The position numbers and the translations under genes are program-made. Below, in pieces: positions 47,578 through 59,401 of a stretch of 64,000 bases of DNA. Location of the stretch: assembly GCA_021521415.1 (NCBI GenBank), contig JAIQDT010005002.1, positions 1 to 64,000 of the forward strand, read 5' to 3'. Numbering within the stretch: the first letter of the stretch is position 1; each line of letters begins with the position of its first letter. Origin of the DNA: Bidens hawaiensis. Its lineage: Eukaryota > Streptophyta > Magnoliopsida > Asterales > Asteraceae. Under the pieces are notes generated by a model that was not told where the DNA came from, searched no databases, and was given only the letters and a program-made list of their open reading frames with translations.

Positions 47578-48090
47578 TGTTAGTGCACGGTTTTGCGTCT
47601 AGAGTCTTTGTATTTAACGTTAATGTTTTATTTATGATTTAATGTAATAATAGTTTGTTTATTGAGTTAGTTCGCTAAGTTAAAGGCTAGTTCGCTAGGG
47701 GATGTTAGCGAACTAGTCAGTAAATGTATTCCCTCCTGATTCGTTAGGGGATGTTAACGAATCAGGGGGTGTTTCGCTAATTTGACGTATGTAACGAAGG
47801 GGAGGCTGGTTCGCTAGGGGATGTTAGCGAACCAGATCTCCTTCTATATATAGTGAACTCCTGTTCACGTTTTAAAATAAGTTTTGGAGTTAATTAACGA
47901 ATTGTTGTCCAAACTCTCTCTCAAGCTTCACCTAATATTATACAGATAATATATTGATAATAGATATACATATATAACACTGAATCAATGTTAATTATGA
48001 GCTAGATCCTTAATCGTATTAATAGTATAAACACAGATCTGTGATCTGTTAGTGGTTATTGTTATTGATACGAATCATCGGGTTCCAACA
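47578..48090 (+). repeat. Copia 3' LTR (513 bp)
   Basis: It is preceded by the purine-rich GATGAGGGGGTGTC and has the same ends as the 5' LTR. Stem-loops lie at 47687-47716, 47736-47765 and 47806-47835 and the TATA box at 47845-47853. Confidence 0.95.
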
Positions 48091-49620
48091 GGTTGGTTCA
48101 TTATTGTACCGCTTCGGGGTAGTATGTGTTTTCTTTTTAAAATAGGTTACTAATAAACTAATGAAACGATTCACAATAACAACTTTTAATGGGAATTAAC
48201 TACAAGGTATTACTTAGTTAATTGGTAAAAAAAATAAAAAATTAAAGGGGTCGTATTAGTTTAACACGGTACACTGTTACCGACAATTTGGAATTTGTAT
48301 AGATGTTTTTTGTAGATGTAAAAGCACAAGATCCATTAGTATGTAATAATTAATTTAATAAAATCCGGCCATGTAAATAGAGTTACTAATTAGTCGGTGA
48401 AAGCATACCGTATGTGCAAACAGAGATCTAAAATACCCAGATGGGTAAAACAAAGGTCAAATGCAGGCGATGGAGGCTTTAATGGTTACGTTCTTCCAAC
48501 AACATGAAACCCAAAGAAGTATTTAGTTTATCAAATAAATTCAACTTGAGTGACAGGAGCACGTATCGCATGTGTGGTCTGACGGCTCGTCCGTCTTGTC
48601 AGTCTCTGTCATCTTATGGGCTTGTGTTGACTTATGCATACCCGTGCTTGAAGGAGCGTTTATGTATGAATTTGTGATATTAGGTTTCCTGTTCTTCTTG
48701 TGCATTGCGGTCAGTTTTACCATCGCAACAATGTCTCAAACTTTTATCAAACAAATGAAAATAACAAAGAAAGATAGTTACTTGATAATGAGGGTTCACA
48801 TTCACAGGAGTTCACAGGCGGCAGATTTAGATGAAGAATCGTTTATGGGATATCTTTTCGTTGCCCCCCCCAAGTGAAAAATATGCAAGCAAAGACGACA
48901 GTTGCAGTTGATTGGGATTCCCGGGTGCAACCTCGGTTGCTTCGGAACTAATCAAATCCATATTCCAAAACGGAGGGGCTATTTCCAATATTTCACTACA
49001 GTTTACACTGGCTCGATAACATTGAATCCACAAATACATTATAGAAGGTACATTAAGCAAAAAAGTCGCAGAGTTGTGTTACCTAAAATCGCGCCCTCTC
49101 ATTTCAAGTTGCTGCAATTTTAGACACAATGGGGATTTTGTCGCCTTTTAGTTAAATGCTATCAAAGATTTTTACACCGCGTACTTCACGATGTGTGGTA
49201 ATGCTTGAAGAACTCATTAGATTTTTATAATAAAAATAAAATTATAATGTTTCTAAATTAGATGAATTTTAACATCATTATTAGAAAAATGATAAGAAAA
49301 ATAAAAAAACACAAATTACTTGCTACGCATTTCCTGGGGCCATTATTTGCTACACCTTATAATTAACGGAATCTCGGAAACATTACCTACATGAATCCTG
49401 CATAGATGTAAATTTCCTAATAAATAATAATCAATAATATGTTAATTAGCTTTGTACTAAAAAGTACCTTACAAATGCAATGAGGACGGGTCAAAGCCAG
49501 TGCTGACCGCTAGAATTTCTACTGACATAAATTATAGTAACAACGACGATCCAATAAAAGTGACCTAAATTCTTGAGCCGAACCACATAATTAATTACAG
49601 TGAAATTTCTCACATAACTA
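48091..49620. other. Intergenic, no assigned gene
   Basis: A 101-codon plus-strand frame (48572-48877, hydrophobic start MWSDGSSVLSVSVILW) and a 77-codon minus-strand frame (48827-49060) are open, but neither resembles a known family and they overlap. The surrounding DNA is AT-rich. Confidence 0.4.
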
Positions 49621-49624
49621 CTGA

Positions 49625-50145
49625 GCAACAACACACCAAGAGTTATCATCTTCCACCATCTCTTTAGCCTTAAGCATTTCTTCCACTCGCAACAAAAGGG
49701 CGGCGTTCTATGTATTCCGTGTCACCAAATATCACACACCCTCGTAAAGTCAAAGTCAAGGTAAGAAAAAGATTACCTGATAGAAGTTGAAAACTTACTA
49801 GCTTAGTTACGCTATCAAATTCTTTGACTGCATCAAAAAAACTTTTCAACATCTTCCTCATCAACTGAAGAAGCCAAATACTGTCATTAATGAATTCAGT
49901 CCAAACAAGTTCCAACAAAAATAGGTGTAGACTGAAACGAGTCATTTGATAAAAATTAACAAAATATCTTCACCCGTTAACAAAACATACCATCAGCAAT
50001 CGGTATTCACATGATACAACAAAAGTTGAATTCAAATCCTGTAGAAACACGCATATTAAGAATAAGATGCCCTAATAACCCCACAATTAATAAAATTAAT
50101 ATCTATTATTAAGTCCTTGTCTCGCTATATCTTCATAAATCTCAA
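49625..50145 (-). pseudogene. Alpha-SNAP pseudogene fragment (C-terminal exons)
   Basis: Three minus-strand pieces match the C-terminal half of alpha-soluble NSF attachment protein, the adaptor that brings NSF to SNARE complexes. About 50098-50145 encodes ESIEIYEDIARQGLNN. 49799-49864 encodes DEEDVEK then DAVKEFDSVTKL, interrupted by one extra T in a T run. 49621-49707 encodes AALLLRVEEMLKAKEMVEDD and ends CVVAQ-stop rather than the usual short acidic end. The last two are separated by a GT-AG bounded gap (49708-49798), so introns were retained and this is not a processed copy. The exon expected between the first two pieces is missing. It could be a relic gene or a fragment moved by a DNA element. 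Confidence 0.65.
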
Positions 50146-50870
50146 TTGATTCAATTTTAATAGTCTTAACTAATCTTGTAGTCCAAACAAAGAGAGACAT
50201 AATTGTACCTTGCAGTTCCTTGCTGACATGACAAGCCACCCAATTTCCATAAATAATCCTAATGATTGCTCGAGGCGAGTAATGCATTCTCACAACTCTC
50301 TACCATCAGTATGAACAACTACAATGCCAAGTAAACAAATTTCACATAAACACATTCAAAAGCACAATTTGAATAAACAAAAGTTACAATTACAATTCCG
50401 AACTCATCAAATTTTAGCGGTGCGGTAAATAAAAGGGCATTAAATATATTAGTTTGACTTTGACTATGATGAGAGGAAGTCAAATTCTTTAAATCAAAAG
50501 GCCATACAAATGGTATATTAAAGGAGCCAAGTTGAGCCCAAGCTCGGTTAACTTACAAAACCTCATATTCGGCTCGTTTATCATTTAGTTTATTTAGCAT
50601 AATTTATATATAAAGATATTAAACATTAAATAAAAATTATTTAAATATCGTGCTCATTTAGGCTCGTGAGTTTACTTAAGCTTGATAAGTAATTATTGGG
50701 TTCGCTTATTAAATAGGTTTATTTGTAGGCTTATGTTCACCACAAGCTTCTTTAAGTTACAAAAAACTCGAATTCGGCCCGCTTATCATTTAGTTATTTT
50801 TAACATAATGTATCTATAAGAATAATTATTAATATTATGTAGATATATACTATTAAACCATTATATATAA
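50146..50870. other. Intergenic with GGCTCG-type dispersed repeat
   Basis: Between about 50525 and 50830, imperfect GGCTCGTTTATCATTTAG-like strings recur (50572, 50785) with AAGCTTGAT-type spacers, typical of a decayed dispersed repeat. No ORF. Confidence 0.4.
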
Positions 50871-51358
50871 AATAAAACCCGTTGGGACCCGAACTCAATT
50901 TTCCTTTAACCAGTTCAGACCCAAACCAAAATTGATACCATTTTGACCCAAAGTCATCGTTCTTGCCCAAACCATTCTTTTTATAACCAACCCGTTTTGA
51001 ACCATATTCACTTTTCTTATCACCTGTTCTTACCTAAACATGTTGCCGAGCACGACTAGACCCGACCAGCCTATTTTATCCAACTTAAAACCTTTTCTAA
51101 CCCGAACCAAAATGAATGTTTTTTTAAATAGCAGGGTTTAACTCGAACTCATTTTTCTTATTATAGGTTTTGACCTGAACAAAATTTGATAATTTTTTTT
51201 AAATCCCATTTTGACTGAACTTATTTTATGTTAACCAGTTCAGACCTGAAAAAAAAGTGATACCATTTTAACCGAAACTTATTTGACTTATAATATATTT
51301 CGACCAAAATCAAAATGATACTTTTTTTAAGCAACCCGTTTTGAACCAGATTCACTTT
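50871..51358. repeat. Decayed ACCCGTTTTGAACC tandem-like repeat, left part
   Basis: Variants of AACCCGTTTTGAACCAAATT and ACTTTTCTTATAACC recur every 40-60 bp. The array is interrupted by the LTR element at 51359-54107 and continues at 54113. Confidence 0.65.
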
Positions 51359-51694
51359 TGTCACACCCTCAAAATCCACAAACGGAGTTTTACCGTCAGA
51401 GGGTGTGAACTAACAGGATCGGAATCATCAGTTATAATCAAACCATAAAAACGTTTAAATGAAAATAAGTGCGGAAGCGTAAAACCATAGAGAACAATGT
51501 TACGTCACGCAGGACGATTTAAAACCAATGATAATAGTTAAAAGTAAGTTTGCATGGTTAAAAGTTTTTCAAGCAATGCATGTTCCTAAACCGCGCGCCC
51601 GCCTCGGCTACCTGAGAATAACATACTAAAAGTGTCAACACAAGGTTGGTGAGTTCACAAGTTATATAAAAATAAATCGTTTAGCGTTTGCTTT

Positions 51695-51769
51695 CAGCGT
51701 TTTGCGTCACAGCGTTTTGCGTTACAGCGTTTTGCGTTACAGCGTTTTGCGTTACAGCGTTTTGCGTTA
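51695..51769. repeat. 15-bp tandem repeat in LTR
   Basis: Five units of CAGCGTTTTGCGTTA (the first reads GCGTCA). Confidence 0.95.
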
Positions 51770-52391
51770 TGTCAATTATATATCGATAGGTAGCTAGTCT
51801 ATACAACAAGTATTACTAAGTGTTCGACACCGAAGCTGACTCATTTATTAAGTGCCTTGTCACCAGGTCCTCCAGACCATGGTACGTGTTAGCCAAAATT
51901 ACACCCGCTCGACCTCCAGTCGAGTTTAGCGTTTGGCGGGGTTTGTCAAACCCAGTAGTACTACTCAACAGTGACTCGCTATTCAAAATATTAACCGGTT
52001 CGATGTGTAGGACTTCAAATGTTTCGTTTGCCACTTAGCCATTACAAGTGATATATAATTTATAACAAAATCTTAAATGCGTTGTGGAGTATGTTATCTC
52101 CCCCAAGTGAAAAGCGTTTGAAAACAGTTTAAAGAGGGGAAAGTGAAACTCACTGTTTGCGAAGAATTTCCCAAATTAAATCACCAAGATGCGCGTCACA
52201 GAAAAACTCTCTCTAGCGTTCTAAAACAACAAAGAGATTTTTCTAAGTGTCGGAATATTATCGAGCCTCTAGACCCGGCACATAATACCTAAGCACATAA
52301 CATGTTTCGTGTTTCGTTTGTGAATTGTGTGTGACTTTAACATGTGTATTTGTGCAATCATATACGTGTCATGTATTCATAAAGTACATCA

Positions 52392-52587
52392 CTAGCAATT
52401 ATTCCCCGTAAGGGCATTTTGGTCAAATCATGACAATTAACTAGCCATTATTCCCCATAAGGGCAATTTGGTCAAATTATGACAATCAATTAGCAGTTAT
52501 TCCCCGCAAGGGCATTTTAGTCAAAACACGACAATTATCTTGCAATCATTCCCCTCAAGGGCAATTTGGTCAAAACACGATAATAAA
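52392..52587. repeat. 49-bp tandem repeat in LTR
   Basis: Four units of 49 bp, each with ATTCCCC, AAGGGCA(T/A)TTT, GGTCAAA and GACAAT. Confidence 0.93.
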
Positions 52588-54112
52588 TTAGCAAGTATCA
52601 TATTTCATACATTTTCACAAAACTCAGCAGCTAGTTTCACCGAGACAGAAATTCTACTTAAAAGATTGTACTATTCCACCAATCATAGCATCTCAATTAA
52701 TTTACCAAAAGTCATCACAGAAGCATATATGTCTTAGGTTTCCAGAACATATTTTATTATATTTTTATTCCACATAGTTTTCTCACAATCATCAAATCAT
52801 TACAGCAAACTCATAACAGTCAAATTCATGCGCAACAGAATGTTATTTGCAATTCCCGTTAAAAAAAAATCCAATAAATGCAAGACCACTTGGGTTAGGT
52901 TCCTAACTCAATAGGTCAACTTCCAGAAGTGGAACCAACCCAATTGGTCTCGTAGTTCATGAGATATAACATTTACAAAACAACCTAACAGCAGGTCTAA
53001 CAGCTCAGCTTTGCACAACGTTTTTGTAAAATAATAAAAGTTAACTTCTACTTGTCCAAAAATTACAAATTTATACTTTATAGAAACTAGACTCAACCTA
53101 GTTTACTGTAGTACCAATAATCTCAACCAATTTTCACGTTTACACTTCGTTACAGTCACTTAAACATCATATACACATTCTGTCCAGAAACTGTTTGCAT
53201 CCAAACTCAACATAATAACAATCTATGAACTATCATGCATTCATATAACCCTCTAAACTCCACAAACACCATCCATGCACATCAATTACACATTACATAC
53301 ATGATTAGGGTTTTTGTTTGAACTCAAATCATAGACACAACAATCAACATGTAACAACATCCAAACTAGTTATCAAATCATCAATTAATCAACAACAATC
53401 ATATTAACTACATATACATATAGAATCGGCATCTAGGGTTTACAATTAACCCAACAAACATCAAAATCAAGTAATAAGAATGTATAGGATAATCAATTAT
53501 ACCTTCCTAGCACCTAATTCTTCAATCAAAGCTTGAAATTAATGGTGTATTTGTGTGTGTATGTCGACGGCAGCCAAGGGAGCAAAGGGAATGGGGGCTG
53601 ATCGGTTTTGAGTGGGGAAAGAAAAGAATAGTTAGGGTTTAGTTAATGATGTATTTATAAACATAACATGTTACATTCAAGTCCCTCCACTTCTAAGTAT
53701 TACTTTTCCAGCCTAACTAACTTGTTTACATCTTGAGTTAACGTTTATAATCATGTTATCACATAACACATAAGTCTAACACATAATTATCACATAATTA
53801 CTGTTTTGACGTTTTTCGTTTATTCATCAATCGTTTGCGTCAACTCGTTTGTGTTTCAGTGCAAATCCCGAAAGACTACGCATGTAGTAAGTGTTAAGCG
53901 TCATTTAAACCCTAGTTTAAATGTAATGAAGTGTGCGTTATAGATTCAATGATCTTTAAGTTTGAATTGACGGAGTTGAGTTAACGGAGTTAACCTGAAA
54001 TTGACGATTGTCACATCATTCCCATGTTAAAGAATTTTCGTCCCGAAAATTGGAGTCAAGTCGTGATGAGTGTCTGAAAAAGTAAGAAAAATTTTCAGTT
54101 TGTCATAACTTT

Positions 54113-54535
54113 TCTTATAACCCGTTATGAGTTGAACCAGTTCAACCTGTTACCATGCCCAACCAGACCAGCCCGCTTTATCCTATTCAAAATATGTGTT
54201 TAACCCAAACCAAATTGATATTTTTTAATAACCCGTTTTGACCATAACTCATTTTTCTTATAACACGTTTTATCTAAACCGGAACTCATATTATAAATAA
54301 ATAACCTTTTGACCTGATCTCAGTTTGCGTTTAACCAGTTTTGAATAAAACTAAAATTGATACCATTTGACCCAAACTCAATTTTCATATAATCCGTTTT
54401 GACCCTAAACCAAAATTGATGCTTTTTAACGAACCCATTTTGAACCAAATTTACTTTTCTTTTAACCTATTATGACAAACCTACCCGTTTTGAACCAAAT
54501 TTACTTTTCTTTTAACCTATTATGACAAACCTGTT
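54113..54535. repeat. Decayed ACCCGTTTTGAACC tandem-like repeat, right part
   Basis: It continues the array at 50871-51358. The last two units (54438-54482 and 54488-54532) are an exact 50-bp-period duplication, so some amplification is recent. Confidence 0.75.
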
Positions 54536-55399
54536 TGAACCTGTTTGGTTTAGAGAAATACCAACACATAAACAAAATGGTCAGCTGAATTCAACACGCG
54601 GACTATACATGTGCCAGAGCAGCTAAGTACATTTAATATTAATATCACATGCATTACACATTTAAATACATTTAATATTACTCACTCCTCCATTGACAAA
54701 TGCATGTGAGACTTGGACAGTGGCAACATAAATCAAAACACAAAATTTAAATCTCATGTGTATTCGGGTTTCATCAATTTGAATAAAGAAAGAGCAACAT
54801 ACTGAAATTTAAGGCGCCTTCCTAGCCTGAAATTGTTACTTGTTCTAGAATTTGACCAAATACACTTTCTTCAAGCTACACATCATCCACAACATAACTC
54901 ACTACATAAAATGGATCAAACTCAACATAACTCACTACATAAAATGGATCAAACTGTAGCATTGCAACGTAATGACGTTGTGAAGTACCTGTCAAATATA
55001 ATCTGAGCAATACCAGAGATATTGAAATCAATGCAAAAATCCAAACCCAAATTGGATTGGGTTGAAAGCATGCACATGAAATTAAATGAAACCCTATAAT
55101 CAATTGAACCTAAAGAAAACCGGAGAAGATGAATACATACCTGGTTTTTGTTTTGCGACGGTGGGGACTGCAAACTTTGTCCATACTTATAGCAGAGGGC
55201 TGGTGCAAAACTTAAACAACATGGTCGATTGAAATCATTAAAGATTAAATTTTCATGACCGATTGAATCCCCAATAGAATGATAAATGCATCAAAATATT
55301 AAAGGCATGTTATAACCTTCAATTAAGTTGTTAAGAAATAATGAATGTTAACTATATAATCAATATATAATAATGTACATAATAAATATAACCAGAGAT
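54536..55399. other. Intergenic with 33-bp duplication
   Basis: A 33-bp tandem duplication lies at 54891-54955 (AACATAACTCACTACATAAA then ATGGATCAAACTC). Short open minus-strand frames span it but match nothing I know. Confidence 0.5.
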
Positions 55400-55619
55400 A
55401 CATATAAACCTTTTCCTTTCTAAAGAGTTGAAGAGTAATCTTACCAATTGTGAAACTTCGTCAACTTGTACCAAACGCTTTAAAAACGTATCGAGGTGAT
55501 TGGAAATTACTTTTCTTGCCCAATTATGAAATGTCTGTTTTACCCTTGCCATGCAATTATGAAATTACTTTTATGCCCATCACTCCTCCTTTATGTATAA
55601 ATATAGATATAGATATAGA
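55400..55619 (-). mobile_element. Helitron 5' terminus (minus strand)
   Basis: Read on the minus strand it starts TCTATATCTATA after a host A, then AAAGGAGGAGTGATGGGCA. The block matches a second copy ending at 57441 over about 200 bp. TC starts in an AT target fit Helitrons. The 3' end, to the left, was not found. Confidence 0.55.
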
Positions 55620-57240
55620 TAAACAACTTTCAGTGACGTATAATGCGTACTAACAACCTAAACTGTGTATGAAAATAACTGTAGTCATTTAATTCTTATT
55701 CTGGTATGGTTCCTTTTGATTTCCAATTTTCATGTAACTTCTTTCTAAACTCACATCTAAATGTTGCCTTAATTATTTACACTTTTGTAGTAGGTCATGC
55801 ATGGACATCAAGTGTGAGAAGTTTGGTTATGAGGAGTGGGACTATGTAGGGGGTGTTGGTGAATATGAAGCTGTCATTGAATGCATGTATAAATATAGAT
55901 ATTAAGTTGTGAGTAAATGCAGTGTGGGTTTCATTTTTTTTAATATGTATGTAGGAATATAAGTTGATGAGTTATTATAATTAATATGTGTTTAATAGTG
56001 GTTATAATTTCTTAGAATGAGGGTAAAGGTGTGTTTACTGTAGGGTTGAATGGGTGTGAAATGGATATATTCTTCATTAGTGGTGATAAAAGGAGGAAGA
56101 GTTTTGATGGTTAATCAAGTGAGCTATGTAACTAATGCATAATGTTAGGAGACCATGGGAGCAATCTAATGATCGCTCTTGTCAATATCCTCCCACCTTA
56201 TTGTTGACAGCCGATGACGATGATAGGGTTGTGCACTTGCACACGTTGAAATTTTTGGCGGTACGTATTTCATTTTCGTGTCTATATGGTTGTTGGGATA
56301 ATATATAGGTAACCAGCTTTGGTTAAAAAAAATAAGCTACTATATATAAGCTAACAAAGTTAATAGAAACATAATGAAACGTGGGAGTTAAGAATGTGGG
56401 TAGTGACTATAAAAATAATAATAGTAATAACATATTTAAACCATAGACTTTTGTTCGGCAAGGCTATAAATAATAATATTAGTAACCTGGTGAATTAATT
56501 CGTGAAATGTATGTTCATATTAAATCCCTAATTTTTACTTTCCAAAATATTTTTATTAAACTTTCACAAACATAATAGTTATTTTCAAACTCATGTTAAT
56601 TGTTTGTTTAAACAGTTTTTATATGGTAATTTTGTCAACTTTGTTTTATTGTTCCATTAATTTCAATATTGGTAACATGGTCACTAATGTTTCTTTAAGA
56701 ATTCTTTTTTGCTGTGAAGTCATAATGACCACATACGGAAAGTAAATGTAATCATCATTCACAAAGGGAAGGACACCCAAGGAATAAAATAAAAAACCAT
56801 TTATGGCTTGTTTACGTGAGACATTAAGTTAATTGAATCTTTTCATACATATTGTTTTATCTATTGATTTTACAAATTTCCAACACTACCAAAAGTATTT
56901 TTACAAATTTTCAACACTATCAAAAGTGTGCTTAGTTTAGTCCTAACTTTACACTATCATCTTTTTTCTTAGCCCAAATCGCCTCAACTTTTCCTTATTA
57001 CATCCTTCGAACCTTAAGAAATAGTGTATAGAGGGTATGATAAGTGGAGAAAAGGGAGGTTGTTATTCATTGGTATGTATGTATGTATCTATGTTTATGT
57101 AATAGAAGCACAATAATGCACTATATATAGGCTAACAAAGTTAATAGAAACATAATGACACATGGGAGTTAAGAATGTGGATAGTCATCATAATAATGAT
57201 AATAATAATAATAATCTTAATAATAACACATGTAAACCCT
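55620..57240. other. Intergenic with duplicated 100-bp block
   Basis: About 56346-56440 and 57128-57237 share GCTAACAAAGTTAATAGAAA, ATGGGAGTTAAGAATGTGG-like text and a TAA-rich run, then ACATnTAAACC. They appear to be parts of the same repeat family as the Helitron ends. No gene is seen. Confidence 0.55.
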
Positions 57241-57440
57241 TTTGTTTTCTAAAGGATTGAAGAGTAATGTCTAAAAAATTGAAGTTTAATGATGTTGGAC
57301 TAAGAGCTTTAAGAGTTGATGGATACATTGACAAATTACTTTTCTTGCCCTATTATGAAATGTCAGTTTTGTCCTTCGCACACAATTATGAAAAGACGTT
57401 TGTGCCCATCACTTTTCCTTTATATATAATATAGATATAG

Positions 57441-57441
<1 letters not shown>
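57241..57441 (-). mobile_element. Second Helitron 5' terminus of the same family (minus strand)
   Basis: On the minus strand it starts TCTATATCTATA at 57441, preceded by A. It shares CATTTCATAAT, GATGGGCA and the GGGCAAGAAAAGTAATTT block with the copy ending at 55619. A TTA microsatellite follows at 57442-57472, and the CLE gene starts 257 bp to the right. Confidence 0.55.
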
Positions 57442-57473
<32 letters not shown>

Positions 57474-57610
57474 TATTTCTCTTTCAATATAACATGCAAC
57501 TAGTGGTGGTCAACTAAGGATAAGAGAGGATCATTAACGTAATTTAACAGAAATTAAGGTCAAACTTGATTCTGTACCACCATGTACAACTGTTGTGTTC
57601 TTATTTATTC

Positions 57611-57618
57611 TTTTAAAT
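57611..57618 (+). promoter_or_regulatory. Candidate TATA box of the CLE gene
   Basis: TTTTAAAT lies 87 bp upstream of the start codon in a single TATA-like position. Spacing fits a short leader; no other support. Confidence 0.4.
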
Positions 57619-57697
57619 ACCAGTAAAATGTCAACCCTTTTCATATTTTCATCATCTTTAAACTTCAATCTTTTTTACACCCTTTGAAGTTTGAAGC

Positions 57698-57937
57698 ATG
57701 AAACCAGTTTCAGTTCTTGTTTTGATGATCATAGTAGCTTTCCAATTTGGGAATTGCATGATGTTGGAAACCACAGCCATTGAAGAAAGAATCTCATCAA
57801 GAAAGTTTCTTTCTTCATACAAGAGACAGTTAAGCACAAGTTCTTATCAATTCGAGCGGTTTCAAAGCAACAATGTTGGTGAGGTGAATGAATCTCTACA
57901 ACGTGTACCAGGCGGACCGAATCCGCTTCATAATTGA
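57698..57937 (+). CDS. CLE signalling-peptide precursor
   Basis: This 79-residue single-exon precursor has three parts. Residues 1-20 (MKPVSVLVLMIIVAFQFGNC) are a signal peptide. Residues 21-67 are a variable, basic and Ser-rich middle. Residues 68-79 (QRVPGGPNPLHN) are the CLE dodecapeptide at the very C-terminus, followed directly by TGA. CLE peptides are secreted, processed and perceived by CLV1/BAM-type receptor kinases to control stem-cell and vascular fate. V-P-x-G-P-N-P-L-H-N matches the canonical motif fully, with Gly at the hydroxyproline-adjacent position 5, but position 1 is Gln where Arg or His is usual (Arg is at position 2). Length and layout are typical. Helitron-type ends lie on both sides, so a recent move of this locus is possible but not shown. 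I do not assign a numbered orthologue. Confidence 0.9.
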   Translation: MKPVSVLVLMIIVAFQFGNCMMLETTAIEERISSRKFLSSYKRQLSTSSYQFERFQSNNVGEVNESLQRVPGGPNPLHN

Positions 57938-58882
57938 TGGGATTTATGAGAGCAAATATGCATTCTTGTAACAGAATACAGATTTTGGTTACAATGATTC
58001 AAATTTCAATATACTCACTTTGAACACACTTACTTTCCATTCTGTTCATGGATGATTTGAATTGTTGATTTGGTAATAACTTCTTGCTTCGGCTTCAATA
58101 CTTTTTTTTGTTGTTTTTATAGATATAGATTATACAGGATGCAGAATTTATGTATCATATCGATGAGTAGTAATTGAAATTTGTTATCTTATTAATTTTT
58201 CTTTTTTTCATTATCTTATAGTTTACTACGAATTCACAAAAACTTTGTTTTCACATTGCAATATACGAATATAATATACTCAATCAAGAACATAAAATAT
58301 AAAATCCCTATGGGTTGTGTTCTTGGATTTAACATGAAATTTGACACGAACACGACATACGACACGTTTAACCTGAAAGTTCTATTGTTTTGCATGTTAG
58401 TACTTTAAAATCACAATTTTACAACGAAAAGTACAATATATCTAAAATGATTATGTTTAAACTATAAAATCATGTTAGTATTTCTCTCGTTTTTAATTTG
58501 AGCGTCACATGCCCAATCAGTTTATGTTATAACAGAAAACTAACTTTTAAAAAGAAAACAGGGTTAAATGGGTAGAGCGAGCACGACACGTTTAGCTCAA
58601 AATGTGTTTGTGGGTCAGACTCGAAACTAATCTGAACCCATTAAGACAAATGAACAAAGCCTGTGAATTTTGTGTTAGGTTCATTTTGTGTGATAAAGTC
58701 ACGGAAATCAGTTATAAAACTCATATTTTGAGTTTTAAAACCAAATTATTAAGAAAAAAAAAGTTGAAATTGTGTAGGTGTATGCAAGTACACGAAAGTT
58801 CATCTTAAGATGACTTGTTAACTACTAGAACATGGCTAGCAGAAGTTATTGGATTCAATGATGACATCATCGCAAATTAATA

Positions 58883-58915
<33 letters not shown>

Positions 58916-59401
58916 GTGTTACATTTAACCATGTTCATGAGTTTGAAAAAGCAGAACTAGAAGGATATGTACACCTTTTGCATTGTTGGCTTACCATCTG
59001 GTGTTTGTGTTACAAACAGGAAGCATGGAAGAGAACCACTACCACTCTTGAATCGTGATGGCGTTTTGGTTGAGTGTTAAAGCTTGCATATTTACATGAA
59101 AGTTAACACTATGAAAGGATAGTTTTGTGTTTCATAGGTTCGGTTCTTAGCTCTCTTTTTATCAAAATTAATCCAAACAAGGTATTTGTGAATAAAAATG
59201 GGGGAAATTAGTTTGGATGTAATAGAGGAGTTAACATCAATGGTTGAATTGGACTACGATATTTTTAGGTCCACGTTATCAAGCGACTTTTATTTATGTA
59301 TCTAAACTTTTACTTATTATTCGATCCTTTTATTTGATAATTTGCTTTTGTTAATGAATGATAAACATAATTCATTATATCAAGTCGTTTCTTTACCTAA
59401 C
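57938..59401. other. CLE 3' flank, non-coding
   Basis: This is AT-rich DNA. CACGAACACGACATACGACACG-like text near 58340 and GAGCACGACACG near 58577 belong to a common plant dispersed repeat. A TTA microsatellite lies at 58884-58913. Short frames crossing it (poly-Leu) are composition artefacts. Confidence 0.5.

Larger units (their letters stand above)
36238..48090 (+). mobile_element. Ty1/Copia element, Sirevirus-like (11.85 kb)
   Basis: It has 513-bp LTRs (36238-36750 and 47578-48090) with TGTTAG...CCAACA ends and about six differences. In order: leader (1.06 kb), gag, protease, integrase, RT, RNase H, 3.1 kb of non-coding DNA, an accessory ORF, PPT and LTR. The integrase-before-RT order makes it Copia. 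Large size, an ORF after pol and LTR palindromes point to the Sirevirus (SIRE/Maximus) group (inference). All coding parts are broken. Flanks AGGGC and GGTTG do not match, so no target duplication is visible. Confidence 0.93.
51359..54107 (-). mobile_element. Deleted chromovirus: one LTR plus stub, with TSD
   Basis: An LTR of 2657 bp (51359-54015, plus-strand ends TGTCACACCCTC and GATTGTCACA) is followed by about 80 bp of interior whose sequence (CCCATGTTAAAGAA, then AATTTTCG-TCC-CGAAAATT) parallels the PPT-side interior of Elements 1 and 2. The stub ends GTTTGTCATA at 54107, close to the LTR terminus. Duplications ACTTT at 51354-51358 and 54108-54112 fit a target duplication. I read this as an element that lost nearly all of its interior and second LTR. 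Confidence 0.7.

Noticed and set aside
48572..48877. A hydrophobic 101-codon frame, possible small membrane protein
   Set aside because: No family similarity, no promoter or conservation evidence, and it overlaps an opposite-strand frame. Left as unassigned.
51816..52038. Matching 72-codon frames on both strands
   Set aside because: They lie inside an LTR with no domain; a chance stop-free stretch.
54876..55103. A frame with a repeated EFDPFYVVSYV block
   Set aside because: The repeat comes from a 33-bp DNA duplication. No domain or start evidence, so not called a gene.
58849..59058. A 69-codon frame with a poly-Leu run next to the CLE gene
   Set aside because: The Leu run is the TTA microsatellite and the rest has no similarity. 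Not a secreted protein.
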